A stretch of 64,000 bases of DNA from Xiphydria camelus (GCA_963678675.1 OY783200.1:10527431-10591430), one strand, 5' to 3'; counted from the first letter of the stretch, positions 22,311 through 34,699 are shown. Numbers and translations are program-made. Notes: generated from the letters alone by a model not told the origin.

Positions 22311-23926
22311 TAGGGGGGCGTATTAGATCTACAACTTCGCTTCCGCCGTTTCTCTCGTAAGCCAACTACCGGTAAACGGCGGAAGCCAAGTTGTAAGTGA
22401 TAACACCTCGGCATCGTTTGCCCATTTCTAGATACAGTGTCAGTATGCATTTTCGACGTTTGCCCAACCTGTAAAATCGGTGATAACACTTCGGAAACGT
22501 TTGTCCATTTTCAGAAAGAGTCTCAGTAAGCATTTTCGATGTTTGTCCAATCCGTGGAATCCCTTTACAGCGATTTTCATAAGTGAAGTAAAAATTCAAA
22601 GTCGTAAAATCGGTAATAACAACTCGAAAACGTTTGTCCATTTCTAGAAAGAGTCTTAAGGTAGTAGTCTGGTAACTTATGCCTATTTTCATGACTTCTT
22701 TGGAGGGTGGTTTTTTATAGGAAAATAAAAATGAATTATCTTGAATATTTAGAGTGTTTTTATTTACATATTGAAAATATAAAAAAAAATTTATTTGAAA
22801 AAATTTAATAGTTTATTACTATTATTATTGTCACTCGAAGTTGGAACCTCAAAAAAAATGCACGTGGGTGGCCCGGGTGATTTTGGCTCATGATGTTATC
22901 TGAAATCAAATATTCTTGATTATTCTTAATCTATAGACATGTCATTCTGGTCGGAACTACTGAAGTTAAATTTCAAGGGTAAATAACAAAATGGCGGACT
23001 TTGAAAAAAAAGTCCTTTTATTTTAGCAAAGAAAGGGTTGTAAAATAAAAAGTTAGGGGTGAAAAAAATTCTCGTTAGTACCGACGAGAACTATAAGTGT
23101 GTAGAACAGCCTGTTAAAATTTGAAAGCAATCGGTTCAGTAGAAAAAAAGTTAGGACCCGGGCCACCCACGTGCATTTTTTTTGAGATTCCAACTTCGAG
23201 TGACAATAATAATAGTAATAAACTATTAAATTTTTTCAAATAAATTTTTTTTTATATTTTCAATATGTAAATAAAAACACTCTAAATATTCAAGATAATT
23301 CATTTTTATTTTCCTATAAAAAACCACCCTCCAAAGAAGTCATGAAAATAGGCATAAGTTACCAGACTACTACCTTAATAAGCATTTTCGACGTTTGTCC
23401 AACCCGTGGAATCCCTCTACAGCGAGTTTCATAAGTGAAGTAAAAATTCAAAGTCGTAAAATCGGTGATAACAACTCGAAAACGTTTGTCCATTTTTAGA
23501 AAGAGTCTCAGTAAGCATTTTCGACGTTTTTCCAACCCGTGGAATCCCTCTACAGCGAGTTTCATAAGTGAAGTAAAAATTCAAAGTCGTAAAATCGGTG
23601 ATAACAACTCGGAAACGTTTGTCCATTTTTAGAAAGAGTCTCAGTAAGCATTTTCGACGTTTGTCCAACCCGTGGAATTCCTCTACAGCGAGTTTCATAA
23701 GTGAAGTAAAAATTCAAAGTCGTAAAATCGGTGATAACAACTCGAAAACGTTTGTCCATTTTTAGAAAGAGTCAGTAAGCATTTTCGACGTTTGTCCAAC
23801 CCGTGGAATCCCTCTACAGCGAGTTTCATACGTGAAGTAAAAATTCAAAGTCGTAAAATCGGTGATAACAACTCGAAAACATTTGTCCATTTTTAGAAAG
23901 TCTCAGTAAGCATTTTCGACGTTTGC
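22311..23926. repeat. 133-bp satellite array, left (inverted) arm
   Basis: Units start CGTTTGTCCATTTTTAG and contain GCATTTTCGACGTTTGTCC, GGAATCCCTCTACAGCGAG and AAAGTCGTAAAATCGGTG. Unit starts at about 23483, 23616, 23749 and 23880 give a 131-133 bp period; further diverged units lie at 22440-22655. The outermost part (22311-22440) holds an inverted pair around CTTCCGCCGTTT. The reverse complement of this whole block, including the outermost part, is found at 43706-43915 and 41010-41203. A TTAA foldback element sits inside at 22660-23374. Confidence 0.9.
22660..23374. mobile_element. Foldback element with TTAA duplication (piggyBac-like MITE)
   Basis: Starts GGTAGTAGTCTGGTAAC and ends GTTACCAGACTACTACC, with arms of about 220 bases that are nearly identical. 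TTAA flanks both sides (22656-22659, 23375-23378). Short arms around ACCCGGGCCACCCACGTGCA close the stem; the loop (about 22880-23155) has no gene. The TTAA duplication points to piggyBac-type mobilisation. Confidence 0.85.
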
Positions 23927-24620
23927 CCAACCCAAACGCTACTTAAAGACGCTGTCTAGATATGTTTGTATCGACTATTATACGTCATGCTATACCTAGT
24001 CTGACGACACATTTACGAACGTAATTGATATGGTGGTGGGCTCTGAGTATTTTGGCCCGCTTCAAAGAGTTTCGTAAATGACTATGATTACTGACTTATG
24101 ACTATTGTAAAAGCCGACTTAGAATTCGAAATATAGCGGTATTTATTACCGTGGGCACTGCAGGAAATGACTCATTCTGACCTGTCCCATACCGCCCGCC
24201 TCACCGTTACGACCGATGTAAAGATGTAATAAAGCAGTGTGTATGTATTTACTGAGTTATGTATCTTCAAATTAAATAATTGGTAAGTACTGTGATATAC
24301 ATTTATTCAGGTTGTTCTGACAAACATGTGCCGCTGACCGACTAAATAGAGCAAGCCAGTCTAGCGATAGCGACAGGCGCCGGGTTCCTCGAGTCGCAAG
24401 CGAACAGCCCCTCGACCGCGTGCTCAAAGCCTCGCGGGAGGGCACGGAAACCCTCTGCCTTTTGTTCTCCTCGGACAAAGTGCAAACCCGCAATAAATTC
24501 AACTATTGCGGTGCCCATGCACTTGTCCGGGGACGGCACCAGTCGGACGGCGCCGAATCTGCGTACTCTCACGGCGTCTCATGCTCCAGCTCGGTGGTTT
24601 TGAAGAATTTCCTTCTCCCA
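23927..24620. other. Unassigned sequence
   Basis: No domain or repeat recognised in 23927-24340. 24350-24600 is GC-rich (CGCCGGGTTCCTCGAG, CTTGTCCGGGGACGGC) with short frames on both strands that do not resemble known proteins; it might be an LTR or promoter remnant. Confidence 0.3.
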
Positions 24621-24623
24621 CCA

Positions 24624-25490
24624 TACATTACGTATAATTAATATGAAGACCATGTCCGACACTCAAGCCTTTTGTTATATAGCCTTAGAATCACTTTTTC
24701 TAAGCATATGTCAAACGACTTGCCTGGGAAAATGGCGGCAATTTCTAGAATTTTTCTGTGAGCTCTTTCTTAAATATATTATGTATAATTAATATGAAGA
24801 CCACGTCCGACACTCAAGCCTTTTGTTATATACACTTAAAATCACTTTTTCTAAGCATATGTCAAACGGCTTGCGTGGGAAAATGCCGGCAATTTGCATA
24901 CAACTTTCCTACAACTTTCCGACGCAAGCCTTCCTTCTGTCCACATCCGATAGTCATGCGAATTTTATAATGTCTAACACATCAAAAATAATCTATAGTT
25001 TCAAGGGCTTGCATGAAAAAATAACTGAAAAATCGACAAAAATTTCCGTTAAATTTTACGACCCTAAAATGTACTTATCCATTCGCGCCACTCAAGCCAA
25101 TATTATTTTCGGGCTAGTGACGATGTACGTTTCCATACTTCCAATAGGCTTGAAAATCGGTCAAAATCTCGATTTTTTCTTACAAGATTACGCCATTATT
25201 TCAACCCTTTATCCACATGCAACACTCAAGCCTTTGGTTTTCCGAAGTCAGGTTTTATTAATTAATCATTTAGTGAGCAAGGCCTGCGTGAAAAAATGTA
25301 AAAAAACACCTTTTATTTCTGTTAAGAAAAATCAATTTTTCCATATGTTATCCCCAGGGGCCATTCATAAATATTACTTTATTCTACTCAACATCGAAGT
25401 ACTTTTCAACCCTCTTCGAGGCTTGTATGCGAAAATGGGGCACCAGAATCTGTCACTATCTGAGGGACTATTATGCCTCGCGAGATGACG
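24624..25490. repeat. Degenerate tandem repeat, about 130-160 bp units
   Basis: Two good units (24627-24750 and 24780-24905) share ATAATTAATATGAAGACCA, ACTCAAGCCTTTTGTTATAT and GCATATGTCAAACG. The core CACTCAAGCC then recurs at about 25088 and 25221, each followed some 60 bases later by a GCTTGCGTGAAAAAATG-like block (25005, 25285, 25425). The 221-codon frame through here is open by chance of the repeat. Confidence 0.65.
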
Positions 25491-25631
25491 CAAGCCGCCT
25501 TGACTGCGACTCACGCGTTACAGTTATCAGTAATATAGAGAGTATTATAGTATTTGTTCGCGCCACGCGAACCGTCCCACACTTTCCTAGTCTACTTCGT
25601 CCGACTGTAATTCGCTTAGGTTACTTCTTAA

Positions 25632-25819
25632 GGCGCAATTCATACAGAAGTGGCACGTGGAGGTGGCGTGGGACGGGCATTTGCTACTTGCATTTAAGCC
25701 CATGAGGGACCACACCAGTGCCACGCCACTTCTGTCTGTATTGCCTCATAGGCTAACACGGAGGTGGCAAATGCCCGTTCCACGCCACCACCACGCGCCA
25801 CTTCTGTCTGAATTGCGCC
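25632..25819. mobile_element. PIF/Harbinger-like MITE (TSD TAA)
   Basis: Starts GGCGCAATTCATACAGAAG and ends CTTCTGTCTGAATTGCGCC, arms about 55 bases rich in GTGGCGTGGGACGGGCA. Flanked by TAA at 25629-25631 and 25820-25822. Confidence 0.8.
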
Positions 25820-25833
25820 TAAGACTTTCTTTC

Positions 25834-26142
25834 TTACGTTCCCACCGACCAGGCGGCCCAGCTGCACTCCATTAGGTTACAGAAACCTCGCGGGAGAGTC
25901 AACGCACTCTCTACCCCCTGCAATCCTAGGGCAACTGACCACCGGCCGTAAATCCAGCCCTTGGAGCCGTACTGGTCACGGTTCAACAGAGCAGCTAGTG
26001 TCTCAACCCAAGCGGCCAGGGCCTTACGGTTGTGCGTGATTTTAACCAGGAGCAGGGACGCCGTCGGTCCTGACATCCGGACACACATGCACCGCTGCTT
26101 TCCTGACTCTCTCGCGATCCTTTCTTCCCTAGTTTTAGCCAT
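25834..26142 (-). other. Open frame of unknown nature
   Basis: A 102-codon minus-strand frame (MAKTREERIARESGKQ .. KALAAWVETLAALLN .. GSKGWIYGRWSVALGLQG) with no stop and amphipathic composition. I do not recognise the family; the size and style would fit part of a retroelement gag, but that is a guess. Codon use is GC-rich compared with the neighbours. Confidence 0.25.
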
Positions 26143-26776
26143 CGCGACGCACTTCTAGAGACGAAGCGCGTCCGAAGGAAATTCTAACTCAGCAACCGCT
26201 GCGACCGTTTCGCGACAATCAGTTGTCGACTTGCACTCGAACAGCTACTGACCGCCTCTCTGAACTCGACGTGCGTCATTACTAGACGCGTACATTCGCG
26301 ATTCTAGCTATAGTGACTCGCTCAACCACCACGCGTACTTACACGTTTTTTTGTACCGCCTTCTTTTAACCTCACTTTACGAATTAACTTCGAAAACCGG
26401 AACACGCCTAGTCTTCCGGCACCATCACCCGATCCTTACACTAACCCAGTGAACTGCTCTCCGCGCGCGTCGGAACAGTATTACATCTTTTGAACTAGCC
26501 GATAGGTTTAACAATTCACTTTATCCGTTGTTCGGTTACTAGTTGTGTCTAATTGTTCGGTTACTAGTCGTGTCTAATTGTTCGGTTACTAGTCGTGTGG
26601 CTAATTTTGAACCAAGAGTTAAAACCTTAAAAATTCTGCATCTCTTGATTGAAATATAGTGATATAAAATACAGTGATTGAAATATAGTGATTGAAGTAT
26701 AGTGATTGAAATATAGTGATATAAAATATAGAAATATCGTCAACACCTCATACAAACAAAACACAGGTCAGTAATA
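26143..26776. other. Leader region of the MULE, with a 25-bp tandem repeat
   Basis: Three copies of TTGTTCGGTTACTAGTCGTG at 26528-26604 (25-27 bp period) and short AGTGATTGAAATATAGTG repeats at about 26650-26730. The segment precedes the NOF-like transposase start at 26777 and may include its 5' untranslated region. Confidence 0.55.
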
Positions 26777-29700
26777 ATGCCACGAAAAGCGAGCGTAACG
26801 CCTCAAGAGATAATCGAGGCGTTGCATAAAATTCAAATATTTAACAATAAAGAAACTCTTAAATCTCGTAGGTGATCGAATTTCAGTGCGCGCAATTGAA
26901 ATAATTGTTAGGCTAGACCGTCACTCTGTACTGACAGAAATATGGAAGGCATTCAATGTCGTGGGCAGTATGGAATTAGATACCAGTTCTGATAGTGATA
27001 CGGAAACCGAAAGCGATTCCGAAATTGTTAGCGAGAGCGGTATCATCCCGAATGCAAAAAATACTTCAAACAAAAGACTTTTTAAGGGAGACATTTATCT
27101 TACGCCAAAACAATGGCAGCAGATCGTTCCTTCGAAAGAAATGAGTAAAATAGATCGCGGTTTGTCAAAACGGGAGTACCAGACGTTGAGAAGAGGATGG
27201 ACCGATTTAATAGTTCAAGAAATATGGAAGAAATACAAATTTCCTTGCGCATATATGTTCAAGAGATCCAAGATATATCCCTCTGCAGACAAAAAGGCAT
27301 TTCTTATAATAAAAGTTTATTGCAAAGAGTGTTAAACAACGCTCAATGCTTACTCCTTGGAGGAACCATTAGAAGGTTCAGGAATAGAGATTAAAATAGA
27401 GACTATAGATACTACTGGGATACCGCATAAGCAAAAGCGCCAATTGCGCAGTGAGATGCGACTCGAAATCGGAAGAGAATTGTTGTACAAAAAAGCTAGT
27501 GTTTTCCGAAGAGAAAAAGCTCAGGAATTAATGGAGTACGGCGATGCTGAACCTGGGAATCTACCTAATGAAGGTACTCTCCGAAAACTTCGGCAAGAAA
27601 TGAAAGATAAAGAGCTGGGGGTACCTAAGTATAAAGAGCTGACGTCACTACTTCTTGACTTAAAATACTCTGTAGAATTTGCGGGTACGATCAGGGAAAT
27701 AGGCCTTCATAAATTTTATTGTATCTACTGGACCCTGTCACAGTTATGTATATATAAAGAACTTCGCAAAGGCAAGTCGACGGTTTTAATTGACGCAACA
27801 GGTTCCGTCGTAAAGAGAATTGATCGATTAAGAGGCATGAGGTCCAGCCACATTTTCCTGTACCAGATTGTAGCTACTAGTAGTTTGAAAAAGACCGGAG
27901 TAGTTCCCATTTGCCAAATGCTTTCAGAAAAGCACGATACAAATACGATCATTTACTGGCTGAGAGAATGGCTAAGATCGGGTGCTGCCGTACCGAGCGA
28001 AGTGGTAACCGATTATTCTATGGCTCTTTTAAATGCCGTATCTAATGCCTTCAATTGTATGGATCACAAAACATACGTCGAAGTATGCATGAAGGTCCTG
28101 ATTTAGGAAAGAGTTCATCCTCCTCCCTGTTATGTGCGCATCGATATTGCGCACTTAATTAAATCGGTGTGTAGGTGGAAATGTTTCACCGGTAGACAGC
28201 CTCGAGTAAAAGATTTCTTTATGCGTTGCATTGGTTTTCTAGCATCTATTGATACATTTATTCTGTTCGAGGAGGTTTTAATATCTATCGACTGTTATAA
28301 TTTGTATGAGCGAGTGCAGTGGTCTAACTGACGTAGGCGAGATAACAGAATGTGAAAGACGTTGCGAATATATGACGGATCTGATTCGAACGTTCAATTT
28401 CGATAAGCCAGATGAGCAAATTGATACCGCTGACGACGTTTTTGATCTGTTTATGGATGACGACGTCACTGATAATCAGGTTAGCAAATTCACCGATTTC
28501 ATCAAGTCAACTGCAGAAAAGAAAATAACGCGGTCAAATGACGTGCTAAAGCTGAATCCGTACATTCTGCCTCAGTTTGCACCGCAAATATTACGGATCA
28601 CCAAACAGTTTCCATCCTGGTCTGCAGTTATGGTGCCTCGTTATAACAATGCCGAATCTACAGCGTCGACTGCAAAGATCGAGTCATATTTCAATGACTT
28701 AAAACATCTAACACTGGGAGATTGCATTCGACCTCTTCGTATCGATAAGTTTCTTATGAAACATATCCGTTCGATTGAAGGCACTACAAGAATTGGAAAA
28801 GCTGAATTCCTTCGAGAGGGCGCGTTATCTCTTCAGAAAGAAGCCAAGATGCGCGAACATAAGACGCAGGCGACTGAACATTCGGAAAACAAAGATGTTG
28901 AAGAAGAAGATCATTCAGTACATTTTTTACGTGAGGTGGAAGACTGGAGGGGCCTGGCTAGGAAAGAAGAATATGATGAAACTCCAAAACGAATGAAACT
29001 TCAGCCGGAAGAGAAGGAGCAAGAGAAATCAACTCCAAAACAAAAAAGGAGAGGTAAATATTTACAAACGTGCCCAGAAATAAAAGATTTGCATAGTAAG
29101 CCAATCTTAAAACAGAGAGATAAGAATGCACTTTTACGAAATGAAAATTTTTTCCCTGTAATAAAGATCAAGGAGCACGAAGTACAGTGCATTAATACAT
29201 GTCCCTTCGATGCCTTGTCACAAATCATTTCGACCACATACCTTGATAGTCAGGTATTCCGAAATTTTATTGATACTAGCGCTTCACTAAACGAATTTTT
29301 AGAATTCATAAAGTATTTTGTTCAAAATGGGGCTACTCAAGAAACGTACAGAAAACGGGCAATGCTAATGATGAATAACAATGAAGAATGATGATTGCAG
29401 TGATAATATATCACGAATGACCAACATCCTCCTGACGAAGATTCCCGGGGTAATCGAGAAATCCCTTTGCCACACATGCGGTGATACAGGCGAACGGCAT
29501 ATATTGTCAGGTGTTAAGTCTCGATATAAGACCTATATCCCAAAAAGGTCTGAGGATTGGTCTTCAAAAATCGATTGATCTTTTTACGGAAGGGAACAAA
29601 GCATTATTTTGTACTGCATGCAGTTCTTTGAAAACTGTAACGAGAGTACCAGGTATCTATCTATGTATAGATATCGAAGTATTGCATACCCTTCAAGAAG

Positions 29701-29908
29701 ACTCGCACGATGTCAAAAGAAGTCTTGACGAACTTCCCGAACAATTAATAGTTCAAGGCAGTATTTATGTTTTACGAGGTGGTATAGCGTTTGACATGCC
29801 CTCTGCATCAGGGAGCATTGGGCATTATTACGAATTCTGCCGCAGAATGGCAGGTGCGTGGGAATTACACGATGACCTTCAGTCCCAGATTGTAGGATGT
29901 GATTGCAA

Positions 29909-30349
29909 GTCAGCCGGGTCGCGGGGCGCGCACCGGAGGACATTAGAGTTGGGGCTATTAAGCCTATGAGGCGGGGCCTATTCATGACCTGGGCTAAACT
30001 GCCGGTTGAGGCGGCGGTGAAAGCAGGTACGGCCGGGAAGATGCGGATTGGGTGGACGGCCGCCAAGATTGAGCTCTTGGCCGCGCAGCCCCTCCAGTGT
30101 TTCAAATGCTGGGGGTATGATCATGTACGGGCCGTCTGCTCCAACCCGATTGACAGGAGGGGTGCCTGTTTTAATTGTGGTGCACAGGGACATGTGGCAG
30201 TGGACTACACTTACGAGGCGAGATGTGTCGTGTGTTTTGGTGCGGGGAAACCGTACGACCACCGTATGACCAGTGCCACGTGCCCCTCTCTTAAGGCGAC
30301 GACGTCCCAGGCTCGGAGACCTGATGCCCAAAGCCCCCGCAATAGCTAA
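29909..30349 (+). pseudogene. LINE ORF1, C-terminal part with zinc knuckles
   Basis: Open from the truncation point to TAG at 30347-30349. It reads RVGAIKPMRRGLFMTWAKLP, then CCHC knuckles CFKCWGYDHVRAVC (from about 30098) and CFNCGAQGHVAVDY followed by CVVCFGAGKPYDHR. These bind the element's RNA in R1-type ORF1 proteins. The N-terminal part is absent because of the 5' truncation. Confidence 0.85.
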
Positions 30350-33300
30350 GGTGATTCAGGTCAATTTGAACCGCAGCTCTGGTGCACAGGACCTGTGTAT
30401 CCAGCATATGCGGGAATGGGGAGTGGCCTGGCGCTTCTTTCGGAGCCCCATCATATTCCGGCCTCCACTTGCTGGAACTCTAACCGCACGGGCCTTGCGG
30501 CCATATACTGGCGCGACACGATCCCCCTTCCTTGTGTCTTGCGGCACGAGGGGCGGGGTTTCGTGGTCGTCACGTGCGGAGGGGTGGTGATTGTATCTTG
30601 CTACTTCTCCCCCAATCTGCACATAGGGGAATACGAGGGGGCTCTTGATGATCTTAGAAATGAAGTTGTCCGGCACAGGGGGTATCGCCTCCTGGTTGTT
30701 GGCGATTTCAATGCCAGGTCGCGCTCTTGGGGGTGCCGAGACACGAACCCTCGCGGGGAGAGGTTGCTCGACCTTATGGCCGAGCTGAACATGTCCCTCG
30801 CCAATGTTGGAACGGTCCCCACGTGTGTTAGGGTGGCGGGTGCTCGGGGGCGACAGGTATGAGCCGCTCTCTGACCATCAGTATATCACCTTTGATATGG
30901 TGCCGCCTAGCTGGCATATTTCTGGTGGTGGTGTCCAGGCAAGGAGGTCGGACCTCGGTCCACGATGGTCCAAGGTATCTTTTGACGGGGACATGTTCGG
31001 CGCGGCTCTAGCCGTGGGTTTTTGGAGACCGGACTCTTTGGATGCGGCTTCGGAGCGGTCAGTCGATGATTGGGCGCGACGATTAGTAGAAATCATTACG
31101 CAGGCGTGTGACGTGGCGGCCTCACGTGTTCGCAGGGCGCCCGGCCCGAGGGACACTTTCTGGTGGTCCTCCCGGCTTGCGGCGCTCAAGCGATCATGTA
31201 TTGCAGCGCGCAGGAAATCGCAGCGGAGATCCGTGGATCCAGACTTTCTGGAGACCCTCCGAAAATACCTCAAGGACAAGCGCCAGGCTTTCCGAAAGGA
31301 AATTCGCCGCGCTCGTGCTCGCGCTCTTGCGTGGTCTAAACTCGTCGACGATCTTGATATTGACCCTTGGGGTCGAGCTTATAAGATTGTTATGGGGAAG
31401 CTGAGAGCTAGTTCTCCTTCGGCCACAGAGACGATGCCCCTTGAGGAGGCGCATAGGGTGATTGGGAAACTCTTTCCGAGTACACCTGCTGGAACGTCCT
31501 CGAATGTGGGGCGGGATCCTACCCCCCCCCCCCCCATTCCGGGTGATGGTGAAGGAGACTTTCACTTGACCACGCTTGCGGTGAGGCGAGCACTCGTAGG
31601 GAAGAAGGCGAAGTCCTCGGCCCTTGGGCCTGATGGTATCCGGGCTAGATGGTGGTATTCTGCCACGGAGGAGGCGTTAGAAGACCTGGCCAAGCTTTAT
31701 GTGGAATGCCTCCGGATTGGGCGTTTCCCAGTTAGCTGGAAAACGGCCAATCTGGTGCTGATCCCCAAGGGGACTGGAGAGGAGAGCAGGGGCAAGTATA
31801 GGCCCATTTGCCTTTTGGATGACGTCGGGAAGGGCCTTGAGAGGATTATTGTGGACAAGATCCAGGGTGCTCTCAATGACCTTCCTGGGCGCGGTCTCTC
31901 CAGCTGTCAATTTGGATTCCGACCGAAGCTATCCACCTTGGACGCTCTGTTCGAGGTTAGGGGCTTCGTGGAGGAGGCCATTGAGGCAGAGGAGGTAGTT
32001 CTGGCGGTCGCTATCGACATCCAGAACGCCTTCAATACTCTACCTTGGGGAAGCATCATTGCTCAGCTGAAGCATAAAGCCTTACCGGATTATTTGGTTG
32101 CCATAGTCCGTGACTACCTTCACGCACGGTCCATCAGGTTTTTGGGTGAGGACGGTGCGGTGCATTCCTGCGAGGTTCGGGCCGGTGTTCCACAGGGCTC
32201 CGTTTTGGGGCCTCTCCTGTGGAACATCGGCTACGATTATGCCCTCGACGTGGAGATTCTCCACGGGTGCAAGGTGGTGGCTTATGCAGATGACACATTG
32301 GTCTTGGCCCGTTGTCGGGACCCAGGAAGGGCTTCCTTGTTGGCTGCAAGGCAGGTGGGCGCGGTGGCCTTTCGGATTGATGAACTTGAGTTGAAGATTG
32401 CCCCATCCAAGACCGTGGCCATGTGGTTTGGCGCTGCGGCAAGGTTGGAGGGAGCAACTGTGTATGTGGGAGGTGAGATGGTTGCGGTCCAGCCCTCGAT
32501 GCGGTATCTCGGGGTCATCTTCGACAGAGCCCTGTCGTTCAAGCCGCATTTTGAGTTTGTGAGGTTAAAGGCCGAGAAGGTGGTCGGAACCTTATGGAAA
32601 GTCCTGCCTAACCTGGGTGGACCTGGTGAGGCGAGGAGGCGTTTATACGCCAATGTGGTGCACTCGGTGATGTTGTACGGTGCTCCATTGTGGAGCCATC
32701 GCCTGAGTGCCTACAAATCCTACCGGGGCCCGTTGCTGGCCGTTCAGCGCAGGATGGCCCTCCGGGTGATTCGAGCATATCGCTCGCTCTCCCTGGAGGC
32801 GACCCTGTTGTTGGCGCGGATACCTCCGCTTCACCTTTTGGCGGAATGCCTTCGCCGGGTTCATGACCGGGTGCAGGTCCTGCGTGACCATGGGGAGGAC
32901 CGGCCGGAGAGCAAGCGCGATATCGTGAGGGCGGCGAAAGCGCTCACTCGAGTGCAATGGCGGATCGCCTTAGAGGGGGGAAATCTCCCGGGTGCGAGGG
33001 TGCGTGATGCCATCCTGCCTGTTTTTGACAGGTGGCTAGACCGGAAACATGGGCGGATGTCATTTCATCTGACAAAACTCATGGGTGGGCATGGTTGTTT
33101 CGGGGAGTTCCTTTTCAGGATACACCGGGAAGGGTCTCCCCGATGCCACCATTGCGATGAGGAGTTCGACTCTGCCGAACACACCCTGAGTGAATGCCCT
33201 GCCTGGTATCAGGATAGGGAGGCGCTGCGCACTCTTGTGGGTGATCCTGTAACGTGGGAACGTATACTCCCTTGTATGCTCGCATGTAAGGAGAGTTGGT

Positions 33301-33395
33301 TTGCCGTGGCCCACTTCGCCAAGACGGTTTTAACCAGAAAAGAGGAGGCCGAGAGGACTAGAGAGGCTGCTGGACGCAACCGTCGCGACTTTTAG
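30327..33395 (+). pseudogene. LINE ORF2: endonuclease and reverse transcriptase
   Basis: Endonuclease start AKVIQVNLNRSSGAQDL (about 30345, overlapping ORF1's end), shift near 30425, then GLALLSEPHH, YRLLVVGDFNARSRSWG (catalytic Asp, about 30700) and a shift near 30850 back to a frame open from 30804 to 33395, with SDHQYITFDM. The reverse transcriptase shows FGFRPKLSTLDAL, AVAIDIQNAFNTL (first catalytic Asp), AGVPQGSVLGPLLW and VVAYADDTLVLA (YADD, about 32280-32295). A CX2C..HX4C finger CHHCDEEFDSAEHTLSEC (about 33150) ends the protein. Its motifs match R1/Jockey-type pol proteins. Only two indels in the endonuclease separate it from an intact ORF2. Confidence 0.88.
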
Positions 33396-34063
33396 ATTAG
33401 GGTGTGTCTCTGGGTGTTAGCCCTCTAACGCCCATTGACACTGGGTTCTATTTGGGCAGGAGTGTTTCTCTTGGTGTGGACGTGTGCTGGTACCGTCGTG
33501 CCGTGGTTTTGGTGGGGTGTCCCACTACCACCCCTGGCCGGCGGTAATGCGCTTGCCGGCACAATTAACCAGACTTGTCATTGTTTCCCGATTGGACGTA
33601 GCGTGGGCTGGGTCGTTGGTCGTCCTGCGGGGGCGGATTGTGCGTATTCCCCCTCCCGTGGCGCCTTGAACCCCCCCGCCTTTTGATGGTAGCGTCATAG
33701 TAAGGGGCGCGTTTGGTGGCTGCGCATATCTTGCGCCTATACTGTCGTAGCAGGCACGAAAGAAGATTTGGAGAGCTGGTGCTCGTCCCCCAGAGAGTTG
33801 TTCTGCAGTCTGGCCCTGGGTCGTTTCCGGGAACTCTCAGATAGGGATTTTTCGGCTGGAGGTTAGGTTTTAGTGGGAAGGGGGCCCCCGTATTGCACTC
33901 GCAGGCAAACATACTGCGGCGGGGTGTCTCGAGTCCCACACTACCCGGGATTTGCCACCCGGGTGCGCGTAAAAAACATTTCCCCCTCCTTAAAAAAAAG
34001 GATGTGATTGCAAAAGAAAAATTATAATGCATCAACTATTTTATTCGAAACGGTGAAGTGCCA

Positions 34064-34699
34064 GTGTTACAGTGCATAGTTAAGAATCGTGAGGACTTTC
34101 ATAAGTAATTAATATTATATATTTCTTAGATTATAAAAATATAGTTAATAGGGTAAGTAATTATATGAAACTTTCGTAGTTAATTAATACCTTGATCATA
34201 TTATAGAAATATATTAAGTAAAACAAAATTAAAAATGTAAAAAAAAAATGATAAAACTGTAATGAGAAAAATGTAATTGCGTTACAAAAATAAATGGGGT
34301 GAAGTAGGACTAATAGCCTCCACGTGGCTCACCCTGGAAACAGAGATAGCTATATATCGCTTGCAGAATGCAATAGTGACACGAGTCACACAAAAAATGA
34401 ATTCTGACATTTTGTCAACAATGAACTGTAGTGATTACTAGAGCTAATTGTTGACAAAATGTAAGAATTTATTTGTTTTGACTTGTTCCACTATTGCATT
34501 GAGCAAACGATATGTGTATATGTACTTAAATCTCTGGCTAATGTTGGCTATAAAATTAAATACTTATTCATAAGGAACAAGTTGAACTTAGTAAAAAGTG
34601 ATACCGATGTTGCATTCTGAATTTAAAAGTTAGAATAGTTTTTCGCCTGAGAACTTCTTTACAGGTTATTATGTTCTCGAGTTTTCTCAGCGAGAAGCA
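34064..34699. repeat. AT-rich spacer with palindromic MITE at 34341-34540
   Basis: 34341-34540 is a foldback: TCGCTTGCAGAATGCAATAG pairs with CTATTGCATTGAGCAAACGA, and TGACATTTTGTCAACAATG pairs with ATTGTTGACAAAATGTAAG around a short loop at 34432-34444. The rest is AT-rich with no gene; it probably includes the MULE 3' end. Confidence 0.65.

Larger units (their letters stand above)
29909..33999 (+). mobile_element. R1-clade non-LTR retrotransposon, 5'-truncated (14-bp TSD)
   Basis: Flanked by GGATGTGATTGCAA at 29895-29908 and 34000-34013, a 14-bp target duplication made by target-primed reverse transcription. The 3' end is CTCCTTAAAAAAAA, a short A tail. The left end opens in the middle of ORF1, so the copy is 5'-truncated. 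It carries the ORF1 zinc knuckles, the apurinic-type endonuclease (with frameshifts) and a long intact reverse transcriptase frame. GC content is much higher than the host MULE. The copy lies in a transposon rather than 28S rDNA. Confidence 0.9.
26777..34063 (+). pseudogene. MULE/NOF-like transposase with C-terminal USP-like protease domain
   Basis: ATG 26777 (MPRKASVTPQEIIEALHK) leads into an acidic region (DTSSDSDTETESDSE) and a long frame from 26886. Stops (27333, 28104) and shifts (about 26870, 28290, 29391, 29560) break it. The MULE-type DDE region shows STVLIDATGSVVKRI (first D, about 27790), EVVTDYSMALLNAV (second D, about 28005) and YVRIDIAHLIKSVCRW (C/H-type MULE motif, about 28135). 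A Lys/Glu-rich linker (about 28800-29100) follows. The C-terminus has CINTCPFDALSQII (Cys codon 29200-29202), zinc-type pairs CHTCG and FCTAC, then GHYYEFCRR (His 29823) and WELHDDL (Asp 29871-29876). That is the Cys-box/His-box layout of ubiquitin-specific proteases. An R1-clade LINE interrupts codons at 29908; the tail CKRKIIMHQLF resumes after 34013. NOF assignment is from memory of the family. Confidence 0.7.

Noticed and set aside
24823..25488. 221-codon protein
   Set aside because: Lies across a degenerate tandem repeat; residues follow the repeat, not a protein family.
30878..33314. Long minus-strand ORFs opposite the LINE reverse transcriptase
   Set aside because: Shadows of a GC-rich coding frame; no domains on the minus strand.
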